Source: Haloferula luteola (GTDB taxonomy: Bacteria > Verrucomicrobiota > Verrucomicrobiia > Verrucomicrobiales > Akkermansiaceae). From it: a stretch of 64,000 nucleotides of DNA. Location: contig NZ_JACHFD010000004.1 of assembly GCF_014201715.1 (NCBI RefSeq), positions 1 through 64,000 of the forward strand, in the 5' to 3' direction. This document shows, piece by piece, positions 37,047 through 46,551 of the stretch; the stretch's first letter is position 1, and the number at the start of each line of letters is the position of its first letter. The translations under genes and the position numbers were made by a program. A model generated the notes under the pieces. The model did no database searches. It saw nothing but the letters and a program-made list of their open reading frames with translations, and was not told the DNA's origin.

Positions 37047-37905
37047 GCCGATTCGGGAGGACTGGAAGGTCAGGTGGCGAGGATGGTCCTGGAGCGCAGG
37101 ACAGCGAGCTCCCGAGGGGCTGGTGGATGTTTCGGGTGGCGCCGCCAGTCTGTAGAAAGAATCGAGTTCCGGCAGTGCCGGCGTCGATTGCGTGGGAGGG
37201 GTTGGAGTCGGCGGTGAATTGGGCTTCGAGCAGCGGCTGCCAGTTTCCGTCGAGGTCTTGGGCCCAAGCTTGATGAAATTCGGCCCGGCGCTGTTGGTGT
37301 GCGGATTGTTGATTTCTCCGGAAGTCTTCGATGAAGGAGTAGAGGCCGGTCAACGCATCCCGGGTGGCGGTGCGGAAGGATGCCATGAGTTGCCATTGAT
37401 GGCGGGAATCATCGTAGAAGAACCCGGTATAGGTGGTGAGGGAGCCTTCAGGGTAGGAATGGACCGCAAAGCGAACCGGTTTTTCGAGGGACCATGGGTA
37501 TTCGAAAAAGCTCTGGCTTCCGGTGCCTTCGCCGCCGAAGCGCTGTTCACGAACGCCCTTGCCGATTTGGACGACGCCGGTGCGTTTGGCTGGGTCGGTG
37601 TGCTCAGGTCGATCGGTCAGGTTGCCGGCATCGGGAGAATCCCAGACGGAGAAGAGGACCACTTTGCGCCCGTCAGCCAGTTCCTGCATGCCGAGGTAGC
37701 CGCGGCTGAATCCGAGAGCACAGAAGTAGGTGCCCGGGGAGGACTGGGTGGGAGTCACTTCGATGCAGGCCCATTGGGCAGGCGGTGCCTGATAGGCGAG
37801 GTGTACGGAGCGGCATTGTCGGTCGGCCAACGAATCGGGCTCTGCGCCGAAGCTCCCATGGAGGAGGATGGACGGGAGGGTCAGACTGAGAATGGACTTC
37901 CGCAT
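37039..37905 (-). CDS. Exported DUF3472-domain protein
   Basis: 288 residues with a short signal peptide (MRKSILSLTLPSILLHGSFG). The body fits DUF3472: GYLGMQELADGRKVVLFSVWD, FGGEGTGSQSFFEYPW, YTGFFYDDSRHQWQLMASF and LYSFIEDFRR appear in the family order. Members are exported and frequent in Planctomycetota, Verrucomicrobiota and Bacteroidota, often near polysaccharide-degradation genes, but have no known activity. A Pro/Ser-rich tail ends the protein. It is transcribed alone. Confidence 0.85.
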   Translation of the reverse strand: MRKSILSLTLPSILLHGSFGAEPDSLADRQCRSVHLAYQAPPAQWACIEVTPTQSSPGTYFCALGFSRGYLGMQELADGRKVVLFSVWDSPDAGNLTDRPEHTDPAKRTGVVQIGKGVREQRFGGEGTGSQSFFEYPWSLEKPVRFAVHSYPEGSLTTYTGFFYDDSRHQWQLMASFRTATRDALTGLYSFIEDFRRNQQSAHQQRRAEFHQAWAQDLDGNWQPLLEAQFTADSNPSHAIDAGTAGTRFFLQTGGATRNIHQPLGSSLSCAPGPSSPPDLPVLPNRLK

Positions 37906-37998
37906 GAGAGGGATACGGCGGGTTTTGGGTCCGCTTTCTCAAGCCATGGGATGTCCGCAGGGAGCCATGGAAGCCCTGCACAAGGGGGGGCTCGGAGC

Positions 37999-38838
37999 TT
38001 AGAGAAGTTTCCGCAATGCGGCGAAGTCTTCGTCGGCAAGGCCACGGGCCTCCGCTTGGGCCAAGCGAGCGGTCACCGCCGCTAGGACAGGAAACTCCTT
38101 GGCGGCCTCGATGCCGGACGCGAGGCGCATGTCCTTGTGCATGTGCTTCACGGAGAACATAGGTGGGTATGCTTGAGCCCGGAGAAGGGGTTCTTTCAGG
38201 TCGCTGAGACCCGAACGCGAGGCGTTTTTGGAGAGCGCCTGGAAGAACACATCATCAGCGATGCCCGCAGCGGTGGCGATGGCATGGGCTTCGCACAGTG
38301 CTTCCATTTGGGCGGAGATGTTGAGGTTCATCGAGAGTTTCAGGGCGCAGGCCTGGCTCGGAATTCCGATGCGCATGCGGGTTTCGGAAACCAAGGACAG
38401 GAGGGGCTCGAGTTCGCGGCAAAGGGCGGGATCGCCGCCGAGATAGAAGACCGTCTTTCCCGCTTCGGCCGCGGGCTTGCTGCCGGTGAATGGGGCTTCA
38501 AGATAGCGGGCGCCGGTCGCGGTGATCTGACGCTGAAAGGTTTCACTGCTGTCGGGATCGATGGTGCTCGATTGGATGACGACCTTGGTAGAGTCGAGTG
38601 CGGGAAGAATGGCATCGAGAACCGACTGCACGGCGGCGGGGTCGGCGACGACGATCTGGATAGCGTCGGCGGCGCGGGCGACTTCGGCGGGATGGTCTTG
38701 CCAACAGGGGAAATCGGGCTGGGCGGTGCGATTCCAGGCCCCGGCGAGGGCCCCGGCTTGGTGGTAGTGACGGGCCCAGATGGCGCCGATGATGCCGAGG
38801 CCGATGATGCCGACGGTTCGCGGAGTAGGAGCAGTCAT
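37999..38838 (-). CDS. Beta-hydroxyacid dehydrogenase family NAD(P)-dependent oxidoreductase
   Basis: 279 residues from the ATG at 38838; the frame extends upstream but homologues start near here. The Rossmann motif is GIIGLGIIGAIWA (residues about 9-21). A substrate-binding segment with EAPFTGSKPAAEAG and the catalytic Lys in CALKLSMNL (about residue 170) place it with 3-hydroxyisobutyrate dehydrogenases and glyoxylate/succinic semialdehyde reductases. The substrate is undefined. It is divergent from the NTF2-like gene with 85 bases between starts, so both promoters lie there. Confidence 0.85.
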   Translation of the reverse strand: MTAPTPRTVGIIGLGIIGAIWARHYHQAGALAGAWNRTAQPDFPCWQDHPAEVARAADAIQIVVADPAAVQSVLDAILPALDSTKVVIQSSTIDPDSSETFQRQITATGARYLEAPFTGSKPAAEAGKTVFYLGGDPALCRELEPLLSLVSETRMRIGIPSQACALKLSMNLNISAQMEALCEAHAIATAAGIADDVFFQALSKNASRSGLSDLKEPLLRAQAYPPMFSVKHMHKDMRLASGIEAAKEFPVLAAVTARLAQAEARGLADEDFAALRKLL

Positions 38839-38923
38839 GCTACCGCGCAGCATGGGGAGGACCGCCTGAGGCACAAGATGAGAAATTCTCGACAGGGTGG
38901 GGCTCGATCGGTGGATTTCGGGC

Positions 38924-39325
38924 ATGACGACCCGCGATCAAATCCATGCGTATTTTGAGGCCTTCAATGCCGGGGATACGGCGGCGATGTTGGAGATGGT
39001 GAGCGAGGAGGTGGCTCACCATGTCAACCAGGGTGGGGTGCGTCGCGGTAAGGCCCGCTTTGCCGAATTCAACGCCCACATGACGAAGTGCTACCGAGAG
39101 TTGCTGACGGATGTTGAGGTTTTTGTTGGGGAGGACCCGACGCGTGCGGCGGCAGAGTTTGTGGTGAATGGCGAATACCTCACGACGGATGAGGGGTTGC
39201 CGGAGGCGAGGGGGCAAAAATACGTGCTCCCGGCAGGTTCGTTCTTCGAACTGAAGGACGGACGGATTTCGCGGATCACGACGTACTACAATTTGGAGGA
39301 TTGGATCGCGCAGGTTTCCGCCTGA
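38924..39325 (+). CDS. NTF2/SnoaL-like protein (ketosteroid-isomerase-related)
   Basis: 133 residues from the ATG at 38924. It starts with TTRDQIHAYFEAFNAGDTAAMLEM, the first helix of the SnoaL/NTF2 fold, and continues with EVAHHVNQGGVRRGKARFAEF and a strand-rich end (FFELKDGRISRITTYYNLEDW). This matches the ketosteroid isomerase-related subgroup. The fold binds small hydrophobic molecules; no function can be assigned. A terminator follows at 39379. Confidence 0.85.
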   Translation: MTTRDQIHAYFEAFNAGDTAAMLEMVSEEVAHHVNQGGVRRGKARFAEFNAHMTKCYRELLTDVEVFVGEDPTRAAAEFVVNGEYLTTDEGLPEARGQKYVLPAGSFFELKDGRISRITTYYNLEDWIAQVSA

Positions 39326-39378
39326 TGTGGAATTCGGTGGTGGAATCGGACCACGATTTGCTTGCTGGATGATGGAAG

Positions 39379-39403
39379 ACGCCCGGGAAAACGGGCGTTT
39401 TCT
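39379..39403 (+). terminator. Rho-independent terminator after the NTF2-like gene
   Basis: ACGCCCG pairs with CGGGCGT around a GGAAAA loop, followed by TTTTCTTCTTCT. It separates the NTF2-like gene from threonine aldolase, whose ATG comes 13 bases later. Confidence 0.85.
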
Positions 39404-39415
39404 TCTTCTGACAGC

Positions 39416-40489
39416 ATGAATTTCACATCGGATAACTGGTCGGGGGCTCACCCGGCAATTTCGCGGAATCTGGAGCGCCATGCAGGCGGTGTGGCCCCTG
39501 CGTATGGAACGAGCCCGGTGGACCGAAAAGTCGAAGGGATCTTCAATGAGATCTTTGAGCGTGAGGTGGCGGTGTATTTCGTGGGGACGGGCACGGCGGC
39601 GAACTCTCTGGCCCTGAGCGCGATTGCGAGGCCGGCCGGAGTGACCTTTTGCCATCGCGAGGCGCACATCGTCCGAGATGAAGGAGGGGCTCCGCACTTT
39701 TTTACCGGTGGAGGTCGCCTGCACACGCTGCCGGGCAAGGCGGGAAAGATCGACGCCGGTGGCTTGAGAGAGGGGATTGGCCGGTATCCGGAGACGTTTA
39801 TCCATGCCGGCCAACCGATGGCAGTTTCGATCACACAGGCGACGGAGGTGGGCTCGGTGTATTCGCCGGACGAGGTGGCTTCGCTCTCGGCGGTGAGCCG
39901 TGAATTTGGGTTGCCCATGCACATGGATGGTGCGCGGTTCGCGAATGCCCTGGCGGCGCTCGATGTGAGTCCGGCGGAAATGACCTGGAAGTCAGGCGTG
40001 GATATCCTTTCGTTCGGAGCGACCAAGAATGGTTGTTGGTGCGCGGAAGCCCTGGTGTTCTTTGATCCGAAGATGGCGGTGCAATTGCCCTACATCCGCA
40101 AGCGGGCCGCCCATTTGTTTTCGAAAACCCGATTCATTGCGGCCCAATTGGAAGCGTATTTCGAAGGCGGGCTGTGGCTGAATCTGGCGAAAGAAACCAA
40201 TCGCCTGACCGAAATGTTGGGTCAGGGGTTGGCGCAGTGCTCGGGAGTTCGTTTGGCCTACGAGCCGCGGACGAATGAGGTCTTCGTGGTGGTCCCGCGC
40301 ACCTTGGCTCAGGTCTGGCGTGAGGCGGGAGTGGGATTCTATGAATGGCAGGTCCCGGAAGATCTGGAAGCCGAGGTGGGCCGGGAACAAACGCTGGTGC
40401 GGTTTGTGGTGGGAATCTCTCACGATGAATCGGATGTACGACAAGTGCTGGAAGTCGTGCAGGGGGTGTCCAGCCCGTGTGGAGGGTGA
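39416..40489 (+). CDS. Low-specificity L-threonine aldolase family protein
   Basis: 357 residues from the ATG at 39416. It is a fold-type I PLP enzyme: H84 (HREAHI) stacks on the cofactor, D171 in MHMDGARFANA binds its nitrogen, and K204 in SFGATKNG forms the Schiff base. VGTGTAANSLAL is the phosphate-binding loop. It should split L-threonine or L-allo-threonine into glycine and acetaldehyde, or act on related beta-hydroxy amino acids. Its stop codon touches the operator palindrome of the following EPS regulator. With a terminator just upstream, it must have its own promoter in a very short space. Confidence 0.9.
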   Translation: MNFTSDNWSGAHPAISRNLERHAGGVAPAYGTSPVDRKVEGIFNEIFEREVAVYFVGTGTAANSLALSAIARPAGVTFCHREAHIVRDEGGAPHFFTGGGRLHTLPGKAGKIDAGGLREGIGRYPETFIHAGQPMAVSITQATEVGSVYSPDEVASLSAVSREFGLPMHMDGARFANALAALDVSPAEMTWKSGVDILSFGATKNGCWCAEALVFFDPKMAVQLPYIRKRAAHLFSKTRFIAAQLEAYFEGGLWLNLAKETNRLTEMLGQGLAQCSGVRLAYEPRTNEVFVVVPRTLAQVWREAGVGFYEWQVPEDLEAEVGREQTLVRFVVGISHDESDVRQVLEVVQGVSSPCGG

Positions 40490-40512
40490 TTGTTCAATTT
40501 GAATTGAACAAT
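40489..40512 (+). promoter_or_regulatory. Palindromic operator overlapping the GbsR-family gene promoter
   Basis: Arms ATTGTTCAATT and AATTGAACAAT are perfect inverted repeats around TG. The right arm includes TTGAAC (40504-40509), which with TATGGG at 40527-40532 (17-base spacer) makes a good -35/-10 pair for the regulator gene at 40539. A nearly identical palindrome occurs at 42682. Binding here would block RNA polymerase, so autorepression is likely. Confidence 0.8.
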
Positions 40513-40538
40513 CCCGCTCGACCGCGTATGGGGAGAGC

Positions 40539-41045
40539 GTGCCGGAGTTGAAGCAGGATGATGAGGACAGGGCGCTGACGGAGGTGGAGCGCCGGGCGAT
40601 CGATATCTTTGTCGATGGCGTCCGGGTGCTCGGCCTTCCGGGGTCCGTTGGAGAAATCTACGGGCTTTTGTACATCAGTCGCGAGCCGCTTTCTCTGGAT
40701 GATTTGGTGGCGCGCTTGGGCATCAGCAAAGGTTCGGCGAGCCAAGGCTTGCGAACTTTGAAAAGCCTTGGTGCGGTGAGGGAGTTGGAAGTGGTGGGGG
40801 TGCGGCGGACTTATTTTGAAGCAGCGGCGGAGTTGAAACCGTTGGTGGGTGGGTTCATTCGTGAGCAGGTAAGGCCGCACTTGGAGAGCGGCCAAACGAA
40901 GATCACGGCGCTGCAGAAGGCGATTTCCGCGGATATTGAGCCGGCGGATCGAGCGTTTTTCGACGAGCGGGTGGAGCGATTGGAAGGATGGATCCGCCGA
41001 GGCCGAATGGTGTTGCCGATTTTGCAGAAGTTCCTGGGTCAGTGA
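40539..41045 (+). CDS. GbsR/MarR-family transcriptional regulator of the EPS locus
   Basis: 168 residues with a GTG start after GGGGAG. A winged helix-turn-helix in the first half (GEIYGLLYISREPLSLDDL, ARLGISKGSASQGLRTLKSL, residues about 40-85) matches the GbsR branch of MarR regulators. The C-terminal helices should dimerise. The palindrome overlapping its promoter fits a dimeric repressor. It overlaps the NusG-like gene by one base (TGATG). A second copy of the palindrome sits before the UDP-sugar dehydrogenase, so its regulon includes the EPS genes. Confidence 0.88.
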   Translation: MPELKQDDEDRALTEVERRAIDIFVDGVRVLGLPGSVGEIYGLLYISREPLSLDDLVARLGISKGSASQGLRTLKSLGAVRELEVVGVRRTYFEAAAELKPLVGGFIREQVRPHLESGQTKITALQKAISADIEPADRAFFDERVERLEGWIRRGRMVLPILQKFLGQ

Positions 41046-41587
41046 TGGAGGAGGGACCGAAATGGTACTGCGTGAAAACTGCGCCAAAGCGGGAGCATCT
41101 GGCGGCGGGGCATCTGCGCGAACTGGAGGGGGTGGAGGTTTTTTGCCCGCGGCTTCGCTACCGAAAGGCCACCCGACGGGGTAAGATCTGGTGGGTGGAG
41201 GCGATGTTTCCCGGCTATCTGCTGGCTCGCTTTGACCTCGCTGAGAAGCGGCGGCACGTGGAGTATGCGCAGGGGGTGACTGGCTTGGTCAAATTTGGTC
41301 AACAGGTGCCAGAAATTGCGACGGCGTTTGTCGAAGCTTTGCGCCGGGAGGTGCGGGAGCGGGAAGTGGAGGAAGGTCCCGATGAGACCCTGACGCTGAT
41401 CCCCAAGATTGCGGCGGACGACGAGGTGGAGGTAGCGCATGGGCCTCTTGGAGGCTTTCATGGGCGGGTCGTCGAAGTGCTTCCGGGGCGTGAGAGAGTG
41501 CGCGTGTTGATGGACTTTCTCGGGCAGCCGCAAGTGGTCGAGGTGGACCTGTTCTCGCTGCTTTTGCCATCCCGGCCCCATCCCTGA
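41045..41587 (+). CDS. NusG paralogue (RfaH/LoaP-like transcription elongation factor)
   Basis: 180 residues from the ATG at 41045. An NGN domain (KWYCVKTAPKREHLAAGHL, then EVFCPRLRY and EAMFPGYLLARFDL, residues about 6-65) is followed by a KOW domain (GPLGGFHGRVVEVLPGRERVRVLMDFLG). Specialised NusG proteins at the head of polysaccharide loci let RNA polymerase read through long operons. It lies between the locus regulator and the first sugar-nucleotide gene, with tight spacing on both sides (one-base overlap, seven-base gap), so it likely serves this EPS locus only. Confidence 0.9.
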   Translation: MEEGPKWYCVKTAPKREHLAAGHLRELEGVEVFCPRLRYRKATRRGKIWWVEAMFPGYLLARFDLAEKRRHVEYAQGVTGLVKFGQQVPEIATAFVEALRREVREREVEEGPDETLTLIPKIAADDEVEVAHGPLGGFHGRVVEVLPGRERVRVLMDFLGQPQVVEVDLFSLLLPSRPHP

Positions 41588-41594
41588 GCTTTTC

Positions 41595-42641
41595 ATGAAT
41601 GTTCTCGTCACTGGTGGTGCCGGTTTCATCGGTTCGAATCTCGTCCGCCGTCTGCTGGGGCAGGGGCATCAGGTGGCCGTGGTCGACAAGTTGACGTATG
41701 CGGGTCGTTGGGCGTCGCTGGAGGAGCTCAGTTCCCATCCGGGCTTCAGGTTTTTCCAAGCGGACATCACGGACCGGATGGCGCTGGACCACATTTTTGC
41801 GGCAGTGAGCCCCGAGGCGGTGATGCACCTTGCGGCGGAGTCCCACGTGGATCGATCGATCTTGGGCCCTGCCGCTTTTGTTCAGACCAATCTGGTGGGA
41901 ACTTTCGTGCTCTTGGAGGCCACTTTGGCGGCTTGGACCGGGTCAGGGAGCTGGGCAGGAAAGCGATTCATCCATGTTTCGACCGATGAGGTGTTCGGTG
42001 AACTGGGAGAGGTGGGTCAGTTCACTGAAGAAAGCCGGTATGCGCCGAGGTCCCCCTACTCAGCCAGCAAGGCCGGTTCGGACCACTTGGTGAGGGCGTG
42101 GGGCACGACCTACGGATTGCCGGTTTTGGTGGCGCACAGCTCGAACAACTACGGCCCTTTTCAGTTTCCCGAAAAGCTGGTGCCGCAGGTGATACTCCGG
42201 GCGATGGCTGGCGAGCGAATTCCCGTGTATGGCAGTGGACTGCAGGTCCGCGATTGGTTGCACGTGGAGGACCATGTGGCGGGGCTTTGCTGCCTGCTGG
42301 AGCGGGGAAATCCGGGAGAAACTTACTTATTCGGAGGGAATCACGAACGCAGAAATCTGGATTGGGTTCACGACCTTTGCCGACGCGTCGACGACCGTCA
42401 TCCGGCTTCAGATGGGCGCCCTCATGCATCGCGGATCGTGCATGTGGTGGATCGGCCGGGTCATGATTTCCGCTATGCGCTCGATACGACTCAGACTCAA
42501 CGGGAACTGGGCTGGCAGCCATCGAGGGATCCGGATCGGCGGTTGGCGGAAACGGTCGATTGGTATCTCGATCATGAAGAATGGTGGCGGCCCATTTTCG
42601 ACGAGGGCTATCGTTTTCAGGAAGTTCGGGAAACCTCATGA
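41595..42641 (+). CDS. rfbB: dTDP-glucose 4,6-dehydratase family enzyme
   Basis: 348 residues. An extended SDR with GGAGFIGS at 7-14, the dehydratase triad T130-D131-E132 in STDEVFG, and Y155/K159 in YSASK. HSSNNYGPFQFPEKL is diagnostic for dTDP-glucose 4,6-dehydratase. It makes dTDP-4-keto-6-deoxyglucose, on the route to rhamnose and other deoxysugars. No rfbA, rfbC or rfbD is present, so the sugar fate depends on genes elsewhere. It is the last gene before a 439-base non-coding leader. Confidence 0.9.
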   Translation: MNVLVTGGAGFIGSNLVRRLLGQGHQVAVVDKLTYAGRWASLEELSSHPGFRFFQADITDRMALDHIFAAVSPEAVMHLAAESHVDRSILGPAAFVQTNLVGTFVLLEATLAAWTGSGSWAGKRFIHVSTDEVFGELGEVGQFTEESRYAPRSPYSASKAGSDHLVRAWGTTYGLPVLVAHSSNNYGPFQFPEKLVPQVILRAMAGERIPVYGSGLQVRDWLHVEDHVAGLCCLLERGNPGETYLFGGNHERRNLDWVHDLCRRVDDRHPASDGRPHASRIVHVVDRPGHDFRYALDTTQTQRELGWQPSRDPDRRLAETVDWYLDHEEWWRPIFDEGYRFQEVRETS

Positions 42642-43080
42642 GGAGTTCCAAAGGGCGATTTTCCGATCGTGATGTCGGCCTTTTGTTCATTTTGAATTGA
42701 ACAATTGTACCGTTCGGCCATGCATCGAGGCGTCGCACGCGACGTCATGGACGTTGTCAGGCGCTCCCTCCAGAAAACCTCCTCATCTCATTGGTTTTGT
42801 CCGACTTGCGGGCAAGCGACCAAGGGCGGCAGCGTGGCGAGGATCTCGTGGCGAATCTCCGGGGATCGGGTCCCAGCAAGTTTCGCGATGTTGTGTTCGA
42901 TATCTTTTGCCGATGAAGGAGGGAGTCCCTGGCGTGCAAGGCCTGGGATTCTGAAGGAGCCAACATTGAGCCGTCCTCAACCTCCGAGTTCTTGAAAGGC
43001 TGGCTTTCCTTCCTGGAACCGCACTATCCCGTGGCGGCGGCCGAGGTTTCTGCCGTCCATCCACGCTACTCCCACGCTTT
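42642..43080 (+). other. Non-coding leader between EPS transcription units
   Basis: The 439 bases carry an operator palindrome at the start (42682-42705) and a candidate promoter over it. Short open frames occur (for example one containing WFCPTCGQAT), but none looks like a real gene on either strand. As a long untranslated leader downstream of a NusG-like factor, it could hold an elongation-control element. I could not define a secondary structure with confidence. Confidence 0.5.
42682..42705 (+). promoter_or_regulatory. Second GbsR-type palindromic operator
   Basis: TTGTTCA (42683-42689) and TGAACAA (42698-42704) flank an AT-rich centre. The 24-base site differs from the one at 40489 at only two positions. 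TTGAAC at the right arm could be a -35 with ATGCAT 17 bases later. It should place the downstream sugar-nucleotide genes under the same regulator. Confidence 0.78.
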
Positions 43081-44397
43081 ATGAGCGACTCTTCTACCAA
43101 GCTTCCTATCGACCGCGTCGTTGGTGTGGTCGGTCTCGGCTACGTTGGGCTTCCCTTGCTGTTGGCTTATGCCCGGGCGGGTTATACCGCGGTCGGATTG
43201 GACATCGATCCGAGCAAGCCGGAGGCTCTTCAGGCGGGGAAAACCTACATCAAGCACATCCCGGACTCGCAGATTGTGGAGGCCCAATCGGCTGGTCGAC
43301 TGGACGCCACCACGGATTTTTCCCGGGCGCGTGATTGCGACGCCTTGATTCTCTGTGTGCCGACGCCCTTGGACGAGCACTTTGAGCCTGACCTCAGCTA
43401 CGTCGTTTCGACGATTGAGTCCTTGGTTCCCCACATGCGGGCGGGGCAAACGATCAGCCTCGAAAGTACCACCTACCCGGGAACCACCGATGAAGAACTG
43501 GTGACCCGAGTGGAGGCTGCGGGATTTCAGGTCGGCAAGGACATCCATGTGGTGTACTCGCCCGAGCGGGAAGATCCGGGGAATCCCGATTTTGCCGCCA
43601 CCAACATTCCCAAGGTCGTCGGTGGGGTGACTCCTGCCTGCTTGGAAGCGGGGATTGCCCTATACACCTCGGTGTTTGATCAGGTGGTGCCGGTCAGTTC
43701 CTGCAAAGTCGCCGAGCTGACCAAGCTTCTCGAGAACATCTACCGGGCGGTCAATATTGGCTTGGTCAATGAGCTCAAGATCGCCGCGGATCGCATGGGC
43801 ATCGATATCTGGGAGGTGATTCGTGCGGCTTCGACCAAACCTTTTGGCTTCAAGCCGTTTTTCCCAGGCCCAGGCCTTGGCGGTCACTGCATTCCCATTG
43901 ATCCCTTCTATCTGACTTGGAAGGCTCGGGAATATGGAGTTCACACCCGCTTCATCGAGTTGGCTGGGGAAATCAACCGCTCGATGCCGGACTATGTGAT
44001 TCATCGTACCATGGAAGCGCTCAATTCGCGCGGCAAGGCGGTGAAAGGCAGCCGAATTCTGCTCCTCGGCCTCGCTTACAAGGCGGACGTTGATGATATG
44101 AGGGAATCGCCAACCTTTGCCTTGCTCGACGGGTTCAAGCGCCTTGGAGCCGAAGTGACGTATCATGATCCGCATGTTCCGGTGGTCGGTCCGACCCGCG
44201 AGCACATGGAGTGGGCCGGCATGAAATCCCTCGATTGGACCGAGGAAAATCTGAGGTCCCAGGACTGCATTGTCATCTCGACCCATCATCAGGCCTTCAA
44301 TCTGCTACAGCTGGCCACCACTGCTGACCTCATCGTCGACACCCGCAATGCCATGGCGGGGATCGACACACCGGGCGGTCAGGTCGTGAAAGCCTAA
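43081..44397 (+). CDS. UDP-N-acetyl-hexosamine 6-dehydrogenase (WbpA/WecC family)
   Basis: 438 residues. The NAD-binding [17 protein letters not shown] starts at about residue 15. The catalytic Cys is C270 in [16 protein letters not shown], and the C-terminal domain (about 320-438) has [25 protein letters not shown] and STTYPGTT favour the UDP-GlcNAc/ManNAc branch over UDP-glucose dehydrogenases. It oxidises C6 to give an acidic amino sugar (uronate) for the polysaccharide. It starts the second EPS unit, after the operator-bearing leader. Confidence 0.88.
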   Translation: MSDSSTKLPIDRVVGVVGLGYVGLPLLLAYARAGYTAVGLDIDPSKPEALQAGKTYIKHIPDSQIVEAQSAGRLDATTDFSRARDCDALILCVPTPLDEHFEPDLSYVVSTIESLVPHMRAGQTISLESTTYPGTTDEELVTRVEAAGFQVGKDIHVVYSPEREDPGNPDFAATNIPKVVGGVTPACLEAGIALYTSVFDQVVPVSSCKVAELTKLLENIYRAVNIGLVNELKIAADRMGIDIWEVIRAASTKPFGFKPFFPGPGLGGHCIPIDPFYLTWKAREYGVHTRFIELAGEINRSMPDYVIHRTMEALNSRGKAVKGSRILLLGLAYKADVDDMRESPTFALLDGFKRLGAEVTYHDPHVPVVGPTREHMEWAGMKSLDWTEENLRSQDCIVISTHHQAFNLLQLATTADLIVDTRNAMAGIDTPGGQVVKA

Positions 44398-44434
44398 AAA
44401 CCTCTTCCCCCCAGCGATTTCCATCCATTCACCC

Positions 44435-45373
44435 ATGAAAAAAATCTTCATCGCCGGCCATCGCGGCATGGTAGGTTCGGCTCTCGTCCGAGAGGCGAAA
44501 CGACTTGGTAACTTTGATATTCTAACCGCAGGCCGAGATCGCGTGGATCTCTGCGACCAAGCGAGCACTTTTGATTTCCTCGCTGCCGAAAAGCCGGACG
44601 TGGTGGTGATTGCAGCTGCCAAGGTCGGTGGCATTCACGCCAATTCGACTTATCCAGCGGACTTCATTTACGAGAACCTGGCGATTGCCGCGAATGGCAT
44701 TGAGGGCTCCCGGCGGGCCGGTGTGGAGCGGGTCCTGTTCCTGGGTTCCTCCTGCATCTATCCCAAGCATGCCCCCCAGCCGATGCCGGAAGATTGCCTC
44801 CTGACCAGTCCGTTGGAGGTGACCAATGAAGCCTACGCCATCGCCAAGATTGCCGGCCTCAAGATGTGTCAGCATTACCGTGCCCAACATGGGCTGATGT
44901 ATCATTCGGCGATGCCGACCAACCTCTACGGGCCTGGCGACAACTACCACGCTGAGAATTCCCACGTGATTCCTGCGCTGCTTCGTCGATTCCATGAAGC
45001 CAAAGAAGCGGCGGCACCGGAGGTCACCATCTGGGGAACCGGCACGCCTCGGCGTGAATTCCTTCATACCGAAGATTTGGCGAAGGCCTGCTTCCATTTG
45101 CTCGCCTTGGAGAACCCTCCCGATTGGGTCAACGTGGGCTACGGCGATGATGTCACGATCTTCGACCTCGCGTCTCTGGTTGCCAAGACCGTGGGTTACG
45201 AAGGTGAGATCAAGACCGACCCGACCAAGCCCGATGGCACTCCTCGCAAGTTGATGGACAATACCTTGCTCCGCGAATCCGGATGGTCTCCTGCCATCAC
45301 CCTCGAAGCGGGCCTGGCGGACGCCTATCAGGATTTCCTGGCATCGCTTGAGACCGGTGCCGCACGGCTGTGA
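44435..45373 (+). CDS. fcl: GDP-L-fucose synthase
   Basis: 312 residues. SDR with GHRGMVG at 8-14, catalytic S105/S106 in LGSSCIYPK, and Y134/K138 in [25 protein letters not shown] and [11 protein letters not shown] are hallmarks of GDP-4-keto-6-deoxymannose 3,5-epimerase/4-reductase. It completes GDP-fucose from the product of the dehydratase encoded next. The presence of a fucosyltransferase-like gene at 53467 explains the need for GDP-fucose. Confidence 0.93.
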   Translation: MKKIFIAGHRGMVGSALVREAKRLGNFDILTAGRDRVDLCDQASTFDFLAAEKPDVVVIAAAKVGGIHANSTYPADFIYENLAIAANGIEGSRRAGVERVLFLGSSCIYPKHAPQPMPEDCLLTSPLEVTNEAYAIAKIAGLKMCQHYRAQHGLMYHSAMPTNLYGPGDNYHAENSHVIPALLRRFHEAKEAAAPEVTIWGTGTPRREFLHTEDLAKACFHLLALENPPDWVNVGYGDDVTIFDLASLVAKTVGYEGEIKTDPTKPDGTPRKLMDNTLLRESGWSPAITLEAGLADAYQDFLASLETGAARL

Positions 45374-45403
45374 CCCTTCGCCGATCCCCCTTCTTCTCTT
45401 CTC

Positions 45404-46519
45404 ATGAAAAAAGCGCTCATCACTGGCATCACAGGTCAGGACGGCTCCTACCTTGCGGAGTTCCTTCTCGAAAAAGGTTACGAGGTGCACGGCATCAAGC
45501 GTCGTGCTTCGCTCTTCAACACCGAACGGGTCGATCACATCTATGAGGACCCGCATGTGGAACATGCTCGGTTCAAGCTCCACTACGGGGACCTGACCGA
45601 CACCTCCAACCTGACCCGCATTTTGCGTGAGGTGGAGCCCGACGAAGTGTACAACCTCGGTGCCCAATCGCACGTGGCGGTGTCTTTCGAAGCGCCGGAA
45701 TACACCGCGGATGTGGATGCCATCGGCACTCTGCGCCTGCTCGAAGCGATCCGCTTCCTGGGCCTGGAGAAGAAGACCCGGTTTTATCAAGCTTCGACCT
45801 CTGAGCTTTATGGCTTGGTGCAGGAGATTCCCCAGAAGGAGACCACGCCCTTCTATCCTCGCTCACCGTATGCGGTGGCGAAGATGTATGCCTACTGGAT
45901 CACGGTGAATTACCGGGAGTCCTATGGGATCTACGCGTGCAATGGGATTCTCTTCAACCACGAGTCGCCGCGCCGTGGCGAGACCTTCGTGACGCGGAAG
46001 ATCACCCGCGGCATCGCCAACATCGCGCAAGGCCTTGAGAGCTGCCTCTATCTGGGCAACATGGACTCGCTGCGTGACTGGGGTCATGCCAAGGACTACG
46101 TGCGGATGCAGTGGATGATGCTGCAACAGGAGCAACCTGAGGACTTCGTGATTGCCACGGGCAAGCAGATCTCGGTGCGTGAGTTCGTGCGGATGTCGGC
46201 GCAGGAAGCCGGGATCACGGTGGAATTCAGTGGCGAGGGAGTGGACGAGCACGCGACCGTCACGGCGGTGACCGGCGAGAATGCCCCCGGAGTGAAGGTG
46301 GGAGACGTGATCGTGCGAGTGGACCCGCGCTATTTCCGTCCTGCGGAAGTGGAGACGCTGCTGGGCGATCCGGCGAAAGCGAAAGAGAAGCTGGGCTGGG
46401 TACCGGAGATCACGGTGGAGGAGATGTGCGCCGAAATGGTGGCGTCGGATCTGGACAAGGCGAAGCGCCACGCGCTGCTGAAGTCGCACGGTCACCACGT
46501 TTCCGTGGCCAAGGAATAA
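45404..46519 (+). CDS. gmd: GDP-mannose 4,6-dehydratase
   Basis: 371 residues. [16 protein letters not shown] opens the NADP-binding fold; the active site has S131-T132-S133-E134 in QASTSELYG and Y156/K160 in [21 protein letters not shown] is diagnostic of Gmd. It converts GDP-mannose to GDP-4-keto-6-deoxymannose, used by the fucose synthase encoded 30 bases upstream. Short gaps show a single transcription unit. Confidence 0.95.
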   Translation: MKKALITGITGQDGSYLAEFLLEKGYEVHGIKRRASLFNTERVDHIYEDPHVEHARFKLHYGDLTDTSNLTRILREVEPDEVYNLGAQSHVAVSFEAPEYTADVDAIGTLRLLEAIRFLGLEKKTRFYQASTSELYGLVQEIPQKETTPFYPRSPYAVAKMYAYWITVNYRESYGIYACNGILFNHESPRRGETFVTRKITRGIANIAQGLESCLYLGNMDSLRDWGHAKDYVRMQWMMLQQEQPEDFVIATGKQISVREFVRMSAQEAGITVEFSGEGVDEHATVTAVTGENAPGVKVGDVIVRVDPRYFRPAEVETLLGDPAKAKEKLGWVPEITVEEMCAEMVASDLDKAKRHALLKSHGHHVSVAKE

Positions 46520-46551
46520 TCCGCTTGCGAGCCAGCGGACGAACATCCTCC

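Noticed and set aside
42705..42995. Forward ORF with FCPTCG in the EPS leader
   Set aside because: Only one CxxC, no second metal pair, the rest is random-looking, and it lies directly downstream of a promoter/operator.
44522..45790. 422-aa reverse ORF across fcl and gmd
   Set aside because: Antisense of two strongly conserved sugar-nucleotide enzymes.
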